Positions 9,933-20,849 are shown, counted from the first letter of the stretch. The stretch is DNA of 61,720 nt from Chlorokybus atmophyticus (GCA_009103225.1 RHPI01000772.1:163500-225219); one strand, 5' to 3'. Translations and numbers: made by a program. The notes: generated by a model from the letters alone, not told the origin.

Positions 9933-11452
9933 TGTTGTGAATAGATCATGTTATGTATGGTTTATGACTCTCATGACTTGTATGCAGACAGCTTGTCTAT
10001 TAGGACTCTGAGAAGCTTATCTAGTGACATTAGATAAGCTACTCTATACTGCAGTTGTGTATAGGCTGCAGGCAGTATTAGGACTCTGAGTAGCTTATCT
10101 AGTGACATTGAATAAGCTACTCTATACTGCAGTTGTGTATAGGCGGCAGGCAGTTAGGACTGGCATAGTCCGGGCTGGTCTTTCTGGTAAGACCCGAGTT
10201 AGGGCACAGAGCCGACGCAGTCCGCGTCCTATCAGAACAGTCTACTCTCGAGTCAGTACTCTGGCGGTGTTGCTTGCACAAGCTCTACCATTGCAAATGC
10301 AAATGTCAGAGAGGTGCTACTGAGCATGGGAGTTCAGTTGGTGAGAGCACCGGACAGTGATGAAGAGCTGGACAAGGCAAAGTATCCCTACTGCGAGCTT
10401 GTGGGGAGCCTTCTCTATCCGTCCATTGCGTCTCGGCCGGACATTGCACATGCTGTGGGACAGTTGGCAAGGTACATGTCTGCTCCAACAATGCAGCATT
10501 GGTTGGCAGCAAAAGGAGTACTACGCTACTTGTCAAAGACAGCAACAGTTGCCATCCCGTATGGGCGGGGCAACCAGGAGTTGCAAGGCTACTGTGATGC
10601 AGACTATGCTGGTGACCTTGATACCAGAAGGTCAACCACCGGATATGTCTTCAAGCTGAATGGTGGAGTGATCAGCTGGAACAGCAAGCTGCAACCGACA
10701 GTGGCAGCTTCCACCACATAAGCAGAGTACATGGCTTCTGCAGCAGCAACGAAGGAGGCATTATGGCTTAAAAAACTGCTAGGAGACCTTGGTCATCCAT
10801 GTGGAAGCGTGGAGATGCGCTGTGACAACCAAGGAGCAGTAAAGCTATTGAAGAATCCCATCTTCTCGGCCAGGAGCAAGCACATTGATGTGCACCATCA
10901 CTTTGCGAGAGACAGAGTGGCGAGAGGAATGAGATTGAATTTGTCTACTGTGGCATTGCGGAGATGCTGGCTGACATCATGACGAAGGCACTGCCTGTGA
11001 AGAAGTTCAAGGCATGCTGTGAAGGACTGGGCATCGGGTCAGTGAAAATGAAGACAAAGAAGACCAAGTTTTGAAGATACAAAGCTGGCCAAGCTGCCTG
11101 CGTGGGAGTGTGGAGAATATAGCATGTTATGCAGTGTTCTCTACATGTATAGCATGTAACAATTATGTGCTATTGTCCAGTCAGCTTAGCTAGCCCTATT
11201 GTAGCTTATTAAGTTGGTACTTAATAAGCTACTCATGGACTGCAGTTGTATGTATAGGCTGCAGGCAGTTAGGACTGGTATGGTCTGGTCTGGTCTTTGG
11301 TAGGATTCAAACTGAGGACCCAGAGCCGACAGGCCGCGGGTTATTGTGTAGTTTACTCTCTGGTCAGTATCTTCTGGCGGTGTAGCTCTGCTCTTACCAC
11401 TGTGCTGTGAATGCTTGTTGTGTATAGTTGCATGCAGCATCTCTAGTCAACA
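9933..11452 (+). mobile_element. Gutted copia element with two diverged LTRs
   Basis: A 5' LTR starts TGTTGTGAATAG at 9933 and ends somewhere near 10290. The 3' LTR is 11109-11452 (TGTGGAG to TCAACA), right after a GCGTGGGAG tract. The LTRs share blocks such as GGCTGCAGGCAGT and ACAGAGCCGAC but are clearly diverged. The 5' LTR has a 78-bp tandem duplication (9999-10076 and 10077-10154). Between them only the end of reverse transcriptase and RNase H remain, so gag, protease, integrase and the RT core are deleted. No matching target duplication was found. Confidence 0.82.
10314..11074 (+). pseudogene. Copia RT end and RNase H remnant
   Basis: The translation begins near the end of the reverse transcriptase (YPYCELVGSLLYPSIASRPDI) and runs through RNase H (GYCDADYAGDLDTRRSTTGY, then CDNQGAVKLLKNP). 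A TAA at 10719-10721 replaces a conserved acidic or Ser codon before AEYMA. A frameshift near 10925 moves the end (EMLADIMTKALP) into another frame, closing at 11074. The catalytic YVDD part is missing. Confidence 0.9.
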
Positions 11453-11453
11453 C

Positions 11454-13922
11454 TGACAGTCTCGTCTGAGCGTCTAGTCGAGTCTGACCTCTGGCGGCTG
11501 TCCCGCAGCCTATATACCCTAGGCAGCCCCATACAGGAGAATACTCCTAGCCTACTGCAGATATCTACCCCAAGGCTGATATCTACAGCACATGATATGC
11601 TGGCACTGCATGACCTCATGCAGTGCACACATAGTGCTAATGTCTCCTAATACAAGTGCATATCAGACTGGACACTAAGCTCCACCCATGCCTATGCACA
11701 ACACTCCCACGTAGGCTGATATGCACTCATGCAGTCACACTACACAAGTCTTCTCTTCAGTCTTCAACCTCAGTCTTCAACACTTGAAGCTCCAGCTTCT
11801 GACTTCAGATCTTCACACTCTTCAAGTCTTCACTGGAAGTCTTCAGCTCCTGTCCTTCTCCTCATGTAGATTCCTGCTAATCTTCTCTTCATGCAGACTC
11901 CATCACGCTTCCGCAGGTCACACCCAATTCCCTCACGTCCGCCACAAGATTGGTGCCACTATAACACTCACGAACCCACCATCAAGGTAACGCTCCTGCT
12001 CTGGTACCAGCTCCACTCCTCAGCATATAGCTCCCACGGCTTCAACTGTCCAGTGTAATCTGCCTCCAGTGCTCCACAATCTGTAGTCCAGGGCTCCACC
12101 TAGAAGTCCTCCTCTCCAGCTGCCTTCAACACCGTTATCACGCTGCTGCTGCTGTCTTCTCTCCTGGACATGGTCTCCTCTCCACAAGGACTAACCATAT
12201 ACGAGTACAACCACAAACAGTAGTCTACTCCCAGATCATGATTCCACACACAGTGTCCTCCCAAGCACACACACAGTGTGCCTCTCAGCAACACTCTACC
12301 TCCCACCAAGAAAACCCCTCACACAGAAAGGCCGGCAGGTGTACACAGCACACATGTGCAACAATGCACAAAGCTCCTCTGCATCTCTAACAAAGGACTC
12401 TCACACAAAGTGTTCCTATCTGCAAGCTAACAACAATCACATAGCTTGCCTCCCCTGCTTCAATGCTGCTGGCATTTTTAGAATGCGGTGAATGACGTCG
12501 CCGCTGGTGCTCCTTTGCCAGACTCTTCAACCTTCCTTTTGAAGCAGTCTCTGACGATGTGGCCCTTCTGCTTGCAGTAGTAGCAAGTCTTCTCGCGCTT
12601 GTCTTCTCCACCATTGTTGCTGTAGTTGCCCTTGCTATTCTTTGGAGCGATTGCAGCGAAGGCGATGTCTGATCCTTCCTCCTTCTCTGTCATCTTCATC
12701 TCCATGCTCAGCAACTTGGGAACAACATCACACATCTTCAACTCCTCTGAAGACGACACCAGCACAGTGACGATGGCATCATAGCGCTCATGTAAGCCTG
12801 CTAGGACATGCCAAACCACCTCCTCTTCCTTGACACGATGCCCAACTCCTTGTAGGTCTTGTTGCAGCTGTCTCGCTCTGCTCACATAGGTGGTGATGGT
12901 GTCTCCACTATCCATGCGCAGGAACGACAGCTTCCTCCTTAGGTGCAACCTCCTACTGTTGTTGTTGGACTGGAATAAATCCTTCAGCACTTGCCAGGCC
13001 TCACGACCAGTGTTGCACTCAGCAACTGTAGGGAGATGCACATCCTTCACTCGCAACGTAATCACAGACAGGGCTTCCTCTTGCTTGTCTGTCCAAGCTG
13101 ATAGGGTGCCGGGTGCAGCTTCTTTCAACTCCTTGTTGTTGGGGTCGACATACTTCCAAAGCCTCTTCCCGATGAGTAGAGCCTTCAGCTTCACGCTCCA
13201 GGTGCTGTAGTTGTCCTGGTCCAACTGCTCGATGTGAACTCGCTCATCCCCCATGTTGGTGACGAACAGCTTCCTCTTCAAGCTCCTTCGAAAAACTCCA
13301 GCGCCTCTGACAGCTTGCTCACTCCCACGGGTTCTCAATCCCCTCAACAATCCCAACTGCTTCTCAACCCAGCACAATCAATCTCTTAGCTCTACAATCT
13401 CAACGATGCTCTCACAGCAATCCACAAAAGTGTGGTTGTGGACCCATAACCTGTTGGCAGAGACTGCTGCCAATCAGTGCTGTATGGAGAGCAGGGTGTT
13501 GAGATGAGACTCTACACACACAATGTAGCTATGCAGTAGCTAACAAGCACAGGGCTGCTCACACAGATGTCGACCTTCTACTGCATGTATGCATGCACAC
13601 ACACAAAGTATGCACAAAGGTACAAGTCGCACACAGCAACATGGAGACCTCAACTCTTGTAAGTGCATCTATTGACTGTCTAGTCTGAGCATCTAGTCGA
13701 GTCTAACCTCTGGCGGCTGTCCCGCGGCCTATATACCCTAGGCAGCCCCATACAGGAGAATACTCCTAGCCTACTGCAGATATCTACCCCAAGGCTGATA
13801 TCTACAGCACATGATATGCTGGCACTGCATGACCTCATGCAGTGCACACATAGTGCTAATGTCTCCTAATACAAGTGCATATCAGACTGGACACTAAGCT
13901 CTAGCCATACCTATGCACAACA
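11454..13922 (-). mobile_element. Gag-only (TR-GAG-like) copia element
   Basis: Two nearly identical 250-bp LTRs lie at 11454-11703 and 13673-13922. On the minus strand each starts TGTTGTGCATAGG. A polypurine tract (GTGGGAG on the minus strand) adjoins the left copy. The interior contains one intact gag and about 770 bp of non-coding sequence, with no protease, integrase or reverse transcriptase. This matches the TR-GAG class of non-autonomous LTR elements described in plants. Flanking bases (AACAC and CTCAG) do not match, so no target duplication is visible. It sits directly against the end of the plus-strand copia element. Confidence 0.87.
12478..13254 (-). CDS. Copia-type Gag with CCHC zinc knuckle
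   Basis: An uninterrupted frame encodes a copia Gag. It has an N-terminal motif binding-type segment (LDQDNYSTWSVKLKALLIG), the UBN2-like middle (REAWQVLKDLF, then GDTITTYVSRARQL) and a CCHC knuckle CYYCKQKGHIVRDC near the C-terminus. The frame is open upstream to 13377; ATG at 13254 (MGDERVHIEQL) is preferred because copia Gags usually start close to this motif. Gag coats the element RNA and forms the virus-like particle. Pol must come from another element. An intact frame beside many broken pol genes suggests recent activity or selection. Confidence 0.88.
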   Translation of the reverse strand: MGDERVHIEQLDQDNYSTWSVKLKALLIGKRLWKYVDPNNKELKEAAPGTLSAWTDKQEEALSVITLRVKDVHLPTVAECNTGREAWQVLKDLFQSNNNSRRLHLRRKLSFLRMDSGDTITTYVSRARQLQQDLQGVGHRVKEEEVVWHVLAGLHERYDAIVTVLVSSSEELKMCDVVPKLLSMEMKMTEKEEGSDIAFAAIAPKNSKGNYSNNGGEDKREKTCYYCKQKGHIVRDCFKRKVEESGKGAPAATSFTAF

Positions 13923-14090
13923 CTCAGCAGGACCCAGATCACAGTGATACTTCTGGTGATGGAGATGGGAGCTCTGATGATGAAGATGAAGTTCAGCATT
14001 GTCCTGAGTACAGCACTGGCACCACTATGCCTTACTAAGGCAGAAGTGATCATGAGTCTGAGGAAAGGGAGCTCAACCCTAAAAGAAGGA
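13923..14090 (+). other. Acidic coding-like fragment of unknown origin
   Basis: One plus-strand frame gives a Ser/Asp/Glu-rich peptide (SGDGDGSSDDEDEVQHCPEY) up to a TAA. It could be part of the gypsy polyprotein between protease and integrase or a fragment of another element. No domain was recognised. Confidence 0.4.
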
Positions 14091-14387
14091 GCACTGCGTA
14101 AGCTATACTTAGCTTTTTGACGCGCTCAAAGCTGCGTTGTCTTTCTTACAACCAGAGCTTTCCAACAAGCTCTTACACGCCTAATATGAGTAAGTATACG
14201 CGGAGATATACGAGTATACGCGGAGAGTATACGCGGAGACAAAGCAGTTAGTAAGGCTTCTGTCTAGAGTCCGGAGTCTGGTCCGACGACACCATCTTGC
14301 TAAGTCCGGACCTAGTGCTCGTCCTTACGACCTTCTACTCCTGTGTGGAGGGTCGATGCTGATCGTATGTAGGAATGACTCTCAACA
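14091..14387 (-). repeat. Inverted copia LTR fragment in integrase
   Basis: Reverse complement of much of the LTR at 4364-4788: the 5' terminus TGTTGAG maps to 14381-14387, and similarity continues to about 14091, where it stops short of the LTR 3' end. An internal expansion of a GTATACGCGGAGA unit occurs at about 14193-14240. It abuts gypsy integrase coding sequence. Confidence 0.88.
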
Positions 14388-15474
14388 TGAGATACTAAAG
14401 TATCAGTGGCAAAGTGTCAGTATGGATCTGATTACTGACTTGCCGTTAACAAAAAAAAGACACAGTGCTGTTATTGTCTTTGTTGACCGCTTAACCAAGA
14501 TAGTATACCATCTTGGTTAACCTTACGTAAGGTTGGAACCTTGCCGCACTGACATTGATGCACGTGAGTTTGCGGTCTGTTTTGTCAATGCAGTGTTCAA
14601 GTCTTACGGGGTGCCAAAAGAGTTGGTATCAGACAGAGACCCAAAGTTTGTCAGCAAGTTTTGGCAAGCTGTGTGCGAGTACATGGGCACAAAGCAAAGC
14701 CTAAGTACAGCATACCATCCTCAGTCTGATGGTCAGACAGAGAGGGTGAACCAAGAAGTGGAAGACGTGCTGCGCAACTACATTTCGCCAAGGTATGACA
14801 CCTGGGATGAGTACTTGCCACTAGCAGAGTTTGCTATCAACAATGCCTGGCATGAGTCCACGCAGAGCACGCCGTTCTTCCTGAACTAAGGGCGGCATCC
14901 ATTGACCCCAATGGCTTTAAAAGTCCAAGCATTTACTCAGGTACCTGCTGCTAAGGACTTCACTGCTGGCATGCATTCATGTTTGGAGCATGCTAAGCTG
15001 TGCATAAGAGTTGCACATGACAGGGCCGAGGTGTATGCTGATAAGCATCGCAAGCCTGGTAAGGGTCTCATGGTCGGGGACTATGTGCTGTTGAGCTCAA
15101 AGAATGTGAAGCTCAAGACAACAGCCCCTCGCAAGTTGTTGCCCAGATGGTCGGGACCAATCGAGGTAATCACAGCAGTTGGCGATAGAGCTTTTCGCTT
15201 GAAACTGCCTGCAAGCATGAAAATACATGATGTATTTCATGTGTCACTGCTGAGACCATACAAAAGTGATGGTGCAGTGCAGCCTCCTCCTCCAATCGAG
15301 GTTGAAGGTGAAGAAGAGTATGAGGTTGAGGCCATACTCGGCAAGCGGTTCAGAAAGTATAAGAATACCTTTCGAACCGAGTACTTGATTTAGTGGCATG
15401 GTTATGGTGAAGAGCATAACCTTTGGGAGCCTGAAGCTAACATGTCCAACTGTGCGGACATGATAGCAGAGTGA
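14388..15474 (+). pseudogene. Gypsy integrase core plus chromodomain, broken
   Basis: The translation matches the integrase core: SMDLITDLPL (first Asp), LVSDRDPKFVSKFW (second Asp) and YHPQSDGQTERVNQEVED (Glu). Then come the GPF/Y-like segment (PRWSGPIEV, HDVFHVSLLRPY) and a C-terminal chromodomain-like YEVEAILGKRF with a WHGY..HNLWEP tail, which marks it as a chromovirus. Stops occur near 14520, at 14887-14889 (TAA, where family members read Y) and at 15391-15393 (TAG, where Lys is expected before WHGYG). The zinc-binding N-terminus is missing because the copia LTR fragment replaces it. The frame ends at 15474. Confidence 0.9.
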
Positions 15475-15743
15475 ACTCAAATCCACAGGGGCCGCTTAAA
15501 GGAGCAACACGCAGTGCTCTGCTCAATACTGTCAAACACGTGCACATGTTGACAGGTATACTCTTCTGTGACTACCATCAACACGAGCTCACTGTAAGAT
15601 GGTTAGTTACTCCCGTGACTTGCAAGTTCTCACGCGTGGAGCACAGAGGCTTCAGCAGGATTGGCCATCCAGGTCTGGCAGGCGCTGTGCGGGTAAGGAC
15701 CCAATTAATTGCAACGGGACGTTGCAAAGCAAGTGGGGAGGAA
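15475..15743 (+). other. Chromovirus 3' untranslated region and polypurine tract
   Basis: Non-coding interior sequence between the integrase stop and the truncated LTR. It ends in AGTGGGGAGGAA, a plausible polypurine tract directly before TGTCACGCC at 15744. Confidence 0.65.
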
Positions 15744-15888
15744 TGTCACGCCTAACAGGCAAGGCGTGATCACTCTCAGGCTGCTATGTTAATAGCATGA
15801 TTGTATGGGAGTTCAACTGCTTATGTGGGTGCAGTTCTTAAGTGGTTCGCTCATGCAGTCAGTCATTGAGCTCATGATAAACTGTACG
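15744..15888 (+). repeat. Truncated gypsy LTR (first 145 bp)
   Basis: Starts TGTCACGCCTAACAGG like the two full LTRs, directly after the polypurine tract, and breaks off after 145 bp. It is the position where the true 3' LTR of the interior should stand. Confidence 0.88.
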
Positions 15889-15985
15889 CTTCATGCAGCG
15901 CTCAATCCAGCTCAGGGATCTGAATCAGCGCAACAGACCCGATGGACAGGGAGGATTTGAGGGTTGGGAGGATTCGATGGATGGC
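15889..15985 (+). repeat. 97-bp copy of the target gene inside the element
   Basis: Matches 5761-5857 (the coiled-coil gene just before the 5' LTR) base for base apart from a handful of differences, including TCA in place of the TAA stop and ATGGC in place of CTGGC at the LTR edge. A full LTR follows at once. Confidence 0.92.
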
Positions 15986-17134
15986 TGTCACGCCTAACAG
16001 GCAAGGCATGATCACTCTCAGGCTGCTGTGTTGACAGCATGATTGTATGAGAGTTCAACTGCTTATGTGGGTGCAGTACTTAAGTGGTTCGCTCATGCAG
16101 TCAGTCCTGGAGCTCATGAGCCTTGGGCATGATAAACTGTACAAGGCATTGATAAGCAGCTTGCACAGAGCTGGTCAGTGTGCATATGCATGCATAAGCA
16201 TGCATGCCATCAGTCACTGTGTGTGACAAGGTGTTGATGGCTTTCCAAAGGTCCTGTGTGGCCTGTGTGGCCTGTGTTGCCAAGAGAATTATATGTGTCA
16301 GCACAGGATGGGCGAAAAGGCTTTCAGCCCTCCTATGGCCAAGTGGGAAGGCAACAGGAAGAAGTATAAAAGGCGAGACCAGCTTGGTGTTGGGTTTTTT
16401 TCAGTTGTACTCAGCCTGGTGCTTACTTGCTGTGTGTTTGGGGTGCTTGGCTTAACTGTTCAAGGGGCCTTCCTTACCCTCCTGTGTGAGGCGTTTTTGA
16501 GTGGTTTACCTAAGGTTTTGGTGCTGTACCTTGGAGTTAACGCCTGTATTGAAGAACAGGCGCCTACCTAGGGTTTTGGGGAGGTTTTATTTAGTGGTTG
16601 GCGCCTGCACTGAGGGAGGGCCGCCTGGTTAGGGGTTTGGGTTGTTTACCTTGTGGTTGGCGCCTGTGTTGAAGAAGAGGCGCCTCCCACTCCCTCCTAC
16701 TGCTGGTGGTGTTGTTGGTGGTCTGGCTGGACTACCTGTTCAACAAGTTGTTGAGGACAACCCCTGCTTAGCTGGTTCTGCCATTGTATATTGCTGAAAG
16801 TGCATGCATGTGTATGTGCATGCAGTAAGCCTTACACACTGGTGTGTGTGCATGCATGTGTGTGACTCTTGCATGTTGAGGATGTGCATGGCTTGTGTGC
16901 ATGCACAATAGCCTTGCACTTCTGTGCATGTGTGTCCGCATCCTTCCAGGGGCATACTGCATGCTCATGCATGAGTGTGCATGCCACTTACAGACGGCTG
17001 TGCTGTGTTGGTACTGCCGAGTGTTCTGGGTGAACCCGGCTTTGGTACTGGCATAAGCAACGGCGCTGCGGTGTGCGTTAGTGCATTGACTGGCACTGAG
17101 TGGTAGACAACACACCGAGGTGGTGGTTGTGACA
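15986..17134 (+). repeat. 3' LTR of chromovirus
   Basis: 1,149 bp, TGTCAC to GTGACA, followed by CTGGC at 17135-17139. TATA box at 16365-16372. It lacks the nested solo LTR present in the 5' copy and has extra copies of a GTGTGGCCT unit near 16256-16275. Confidence 0.92.
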
Positions 17135-17448
17135 CTGGCTTCCTCAACTTCTACCGTAACGCGGATGCACACTACGTTGGCATTCTGCAAGAGGCCCAAG
17201 TCATCAGTGAAGTTAACACCACTCCATCTTTTGAAGCGATGTTCCTTACCATGCCTTTATTTCTGGACTTCCTCGAGCAGCTTGACAGGCAGATGGCTGC
17301 GCATCGTTTGCAGCCGGTCGTGTTGAAGGCGACAATCCCTTCCGACGTCCAAGCTGCATTTCAGTGGATGCATACCCCTAAAGGCATGGACGCCTTGACA
17401 AGATACCGCCAGGCTTGTTTCAGGCGGTACGGACTGAACCCACCATGA
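17135..17448 (+). pseudogene. Coiled-coil gene, 3' part after the insertion
   Basis: With the gypsy element and one CTGGC removed, the frame from 5183-5857 continues straight into FLNFYRNADAHYVGILQEAQ and on to LTRYRQACFRRYGLNPP, ending with TGA at 17446-17448. The segment is a compact hydrophobic/charged domain of about 100 residues with no recognised family. The exact reading-frame continuity across the two halves is the main evidence that they were one gene. Confidence 0.75.
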
Positions 17449-17555
17449 ACACCTTAGCCCGTGCTAGGCAGTTACATACAACGATTGCCTTTGCGTACTA
17501 CCAGCGGATCCTGGGGTACATCTGCACCTTCTTGGTGTACATAATCTATGTATAG
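17445..17555 (+). CDS. Small overlapping ORF, membrane-like
   Basis: ATG overlaps the TGA of the coiled-coil frame (ATGA at 17445-17448). It encodes 36 residues ending in a hydrophobic stretch (ILGYICTFLVYIIYV). The overlap may be chance, or it may mark a frameshifted tail of the upstream gene. No homologue was recognised. Confidence 0.3.
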   Translation: MNTLARARQLHTTIAFAYYQRILGYICTFLVYIIYV

Positions 17556-18548
17556 TACAAGCGTGTTAATGCCAAAGATGAACATTAGTGTTTTTATGCC
17601 TTGTTTCATTTATGACCACTTACAACAAGCAACCATACATGAGCACGTGAGCACAGTTGACAGGCGCAATAACAGTCACTTACAGTCACAGGCGCCACAT
17701 GGACTGTAAGTGAAACGTACTGCCTTGTTGCAGACTGTCCACCACCTCCAACAAGAAACCACAAACGAGCACACTTTACAGCTGCAATTACAGTCATCTT
17801 GACAAAAACGCAGTGATGCGTACCTGCCTCCGGTTCTCCTGCCTTGTAGTACATGACGCGTCTATCATAGAACATGCGCACCACCTCAGTTGTTGGCTGC
17901 TCTTGCCATCTGTTTTGATCAACTTGCTGCCAGTTCAGCTTCCTCTTGACCGCAATGGGTGACACCTTCTGGTTGCGGCAGTTGTTATTGACCACCCACC
18001 GCGGCAGGCCTTGGCGGGCACTCGCTGGTCCAGGAGCAGGCTTCAGGTAGTCAACCAACATGTTGCCTTTATCGTCAACTTGGGGCTGTCGAACAACGAC
18101 GATCCATGGCGGAGGATCATCAGATACAGGTACTGGTGGGTCAGTGGGCACGCGAAAGTCAAAGACCGACTTCTCATCATCCTCATATCTCACAAGCAGC
18201 ACATCCCCGGTTTCAGGCCATAGAGGTATATCAGCTGCTAGCAATCGCAGCTCTGGGTTGCTGAAGTTGTAAGCCAGCGTGTAGGGGAGCAGCCTTGGTC
18301 TCTCCGTCAGCATCCACACTTTGCGCAGCAGCTGCTGCCCTCGAACAAGATTGTAGGGTTCCTTCAACGTGCGCACATGCAGTGCACCGGAGTCGGCGTC
18401 CATACATTGATTGCCAGCAGCATCTTTTCGCAGGCGGTACATGTGGACAGCAACGTACACATTGCACTCTGTGTGGAAGAACATGAAGATTTTGCTGACA
18501 ATGCCAGGCCTACTTCCATCCAGCATCACAGCATCCTTGCAGTCGCGC

Positions 18549-18605
<57 letters not shown>

Positions 18606-18675
18606 NNNNNNNNNNNNNNNNNNNNNNNNNNNNNNNNNNNNNNNNNNNNNNNNNNNNNNNNNNNNNNNNNNNNNN

Positions 18676-18725
<50 letters not shown>
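18549..18725. repeat. (AG)n microsatellite with gap 18606-18675
   Basis: A long AG repeat on both sides of a 70-N gap. On the minus strand it is a (CT)n tract ending ..CTCAG right before the transposase exon that starts at 18548, so it occupies the polypyrimidine position of a 3' splice site. Confidence 0.95.
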
Positions 18726-18730
<5 letters not shown>

Positions 18731-19933
18731 CAATGCCAACAATGACAGTCTGTGCGACTGTCAATGTGAAGTGGACAGTCGAGTCTGTCAAGTGGACAGC
18801 ATAAAGTGGACATCTCTACGGGTGTCAATGCCAGCACGTACCTGAATACCAGGCCGTCCCTCATGTAGGCTTTATAGTCACGCACTGTCCGCCGCGACTT
18901 GGTGTGGATGGCAATGTTCTCTTGTGTGCAGATGCGTCCGAACAAGGCGTCGTTCCCTACGTATAAAATTCTGCCTCGTCCAATCAATATGCCTTTATCT
19001 TTAATGTGCTGGGAGTGTGCCAAGGTGGGATACGCTTCCACAAGAGCCCATATCTCCTCTGCATGCCTGATTGTAGCCACCTCATACCAGGTGAACCCGT
19101 TGAATTCTGTTTTACAGATTGCAGACAGTGCATTGGCGACTTTGTGGTGGAGCAGCAGGCCTGACCTCCAATCATCACGCATGACGCCAAAGAGTCGCAT
19201 AAGCCATCCTGACAGATCGCTTCATGAAGCTAATCTCGTAGTTTTTGCTGTTGGATGGGGTGTTAACATACAGCTTCACAGAGCGCTTGAAGGCGTAGCA
19301 CCAGAACACATCATGGTGGCCATGTCGACGGAGGATGTCAAGCAGGTGGCAAGTTTCCGCAATGTGCTCCAGAATCTTCTTGTTGGTACCAAAGTAGATC
19401 TCACTGTTCACCTTCCAATACCTGAGCAGTGCATCAGCGAGCTCCAGACGGCCGGAATCGCAACCGAAGCGGCGCGAGATGTCAAAGAACAAGCGAAATA
19501 TCATGTGGAGGCACCACACGGATTGACGTTCAACAACCATGAATGGTCCGTAACGCAGGACCGGGATTTTCCCCTGCTAAGTGAAATTGACGGACCATGT
19601 ATGGTCCGGCTTTCATGGTCCGAATTTCACGTGAATGGTACCATAGTCCCTTGGTACGCACCACTTAAGGTCCGGCCGAATACTGTTGCGTCAGGACCAG
19701 GTATGGTCCGGCCATCGGTCCAGGGACCAAATTATATCAATATAATACTTCAATCATAACTGGTCCGGCCAGCGGACCATGAACCGAATTTTATTATGGA
19801 ACAATGTAATATGAGTGCAAATGCATTAAACGTTGAGACATCATTGCCGGCGGCACCGGTCACGCCCAACCTGCGGCGCACGAGGCCGCGGCCAGCTTCG
19901 CGGCGTTAGTGGAATGATTAGTCAAGAACACAC

Positions 19934-20006
19934 GCATCGGCCGGATTTGAACCCAGTACCTTTAGCATATCAAAGACGACGCCCTAACCACCTAAGCTAC
20001 AAGTGC
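19934..20006 (-). tRNA. tRNA-like sequence, probably degenerate
   Basis: The minus strand carries an A-box match (TAGCTTAGGTGG) and a B-box match (GGTTCAAATCC) at tRNA spacing. An anticodon-like arm reads CTTTG-7-nt loop-TAAAG. The acceptor ends do not pair and the T-stem is poor, so this is more likely a pseudo-tRNA or a tRNA-derived SINE head than a working tRNA. Confidence 0.4.
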
Positions 20007-20849
20007 ACGTACCGGTAGGGTCGCATGGCAACCTATACCATATAGTGTATTGCATGCGCCGACAGCCGCTTGGCGACTGTCGGCCGGCAGCAGTAATTGC
20101 CGATGGACAGTCGGAGATTGTCACTGCCCATGCAATTGTAGCACTCATAGGCTGCACCAGTTACATGGACGGTGGTAAACTACATACCGGTAGCCGCGAA
20201 CTCGGCGGTTGTCAATACGCCAGTACAATTTGTAGGGGCATGTTAGGGGCTGTCATTGTGGCAATGCTTAGTGACAGTCGCCAAATTGCGACTGTCAATG
20301 CAGCCAGTGTACCTTATCGGGCTGTCGATGATTCTGTGGTCGCATGAGGCTTTTATAGGCCATTACTGAGGTTATACAAGTAAGGCTATAAGTCATAACA
20401 TCTAACATTGCTTGCGCTTTCGTTGCATACAACTTATTAAAACCAATCACACCATAAACTACGCCTAGCAATGCAACATACGAACATCATCAACAGATGT
20501 ATTCATGGTAATGTATTAACGGTTGTGAACATTATGATTATGTAATTACCAACGAATTATATGTAATGTAATAAACACGCGCTATGCATGGATGTAAATT
20601 TGATATAATTTTTTAAACTATTTTTATTGTAAATAATTACAATACTTCCTATATGTATACGTATGTTGTTATACATTACTTCAGATGTATACTATTTTGC
20701 ATATGAAAGGTCTATGCACATGTGTACGCGCATCAATATACTTACAACGATGAATGTACATGAAATTATAGATATGAAGTAATAGCACGGCTGCAAATTG
20801 CGGCCGCAATACGTGGACAATTTTTGCTTGTAAATGCCTTAAGCTTATA

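Larger units (their letters stand above)
5858..17134 (+). mobile_element. Ty3/gypsy chromovirus with nested copia insertions
   Basis: Long LTRs (5858-7442 and 15986-17134) start TGTCAC and end GTGACA. They are flanked by the perfect 5-bp duplication CTGGC (5853-5857 and 17135-17139). Inside are a primer-binding site resembling the initiator tRNA-Met complement, gag with a zinc knuckle, protease, integrase and a C-terminal chromodomain-like segment. The reverse transcriptase/RNase H region is absent, replaced by copia-derived DNA (9933-14387). Before the 3' LTR sit a second, truncated LTR and a 97-bp copy of the target gene, an arrangement a simple insertion cannot give. The element is dead. 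Confidence 0.9.

Noticed and set aside
11449-13927. Target duplication of the gag-only element
   Set aside because: Flanking pentamers AACAC and CTCAG do not match, so no duplication is claimed.
3251-15393. In-frame TAG/TAA in retrotransposon genes as a sign of a variant code (UAR = Gln, known in some ulvophyte algae)
   Set aside because: The stops stand for Gln, Glu, Lys, Tyr and Ser/Glu positions, not Gln only, TGA also occurs for Trp, and sister copies have normal sense codons. The long beta-helix gene has no in-frame UAR. Ordinary decay explains them.
18377-18845. Plus-strand frames with long Glu-Arg repeats across the gap
   Set aside because: They translate the (AG)n microsatellite and Ns.
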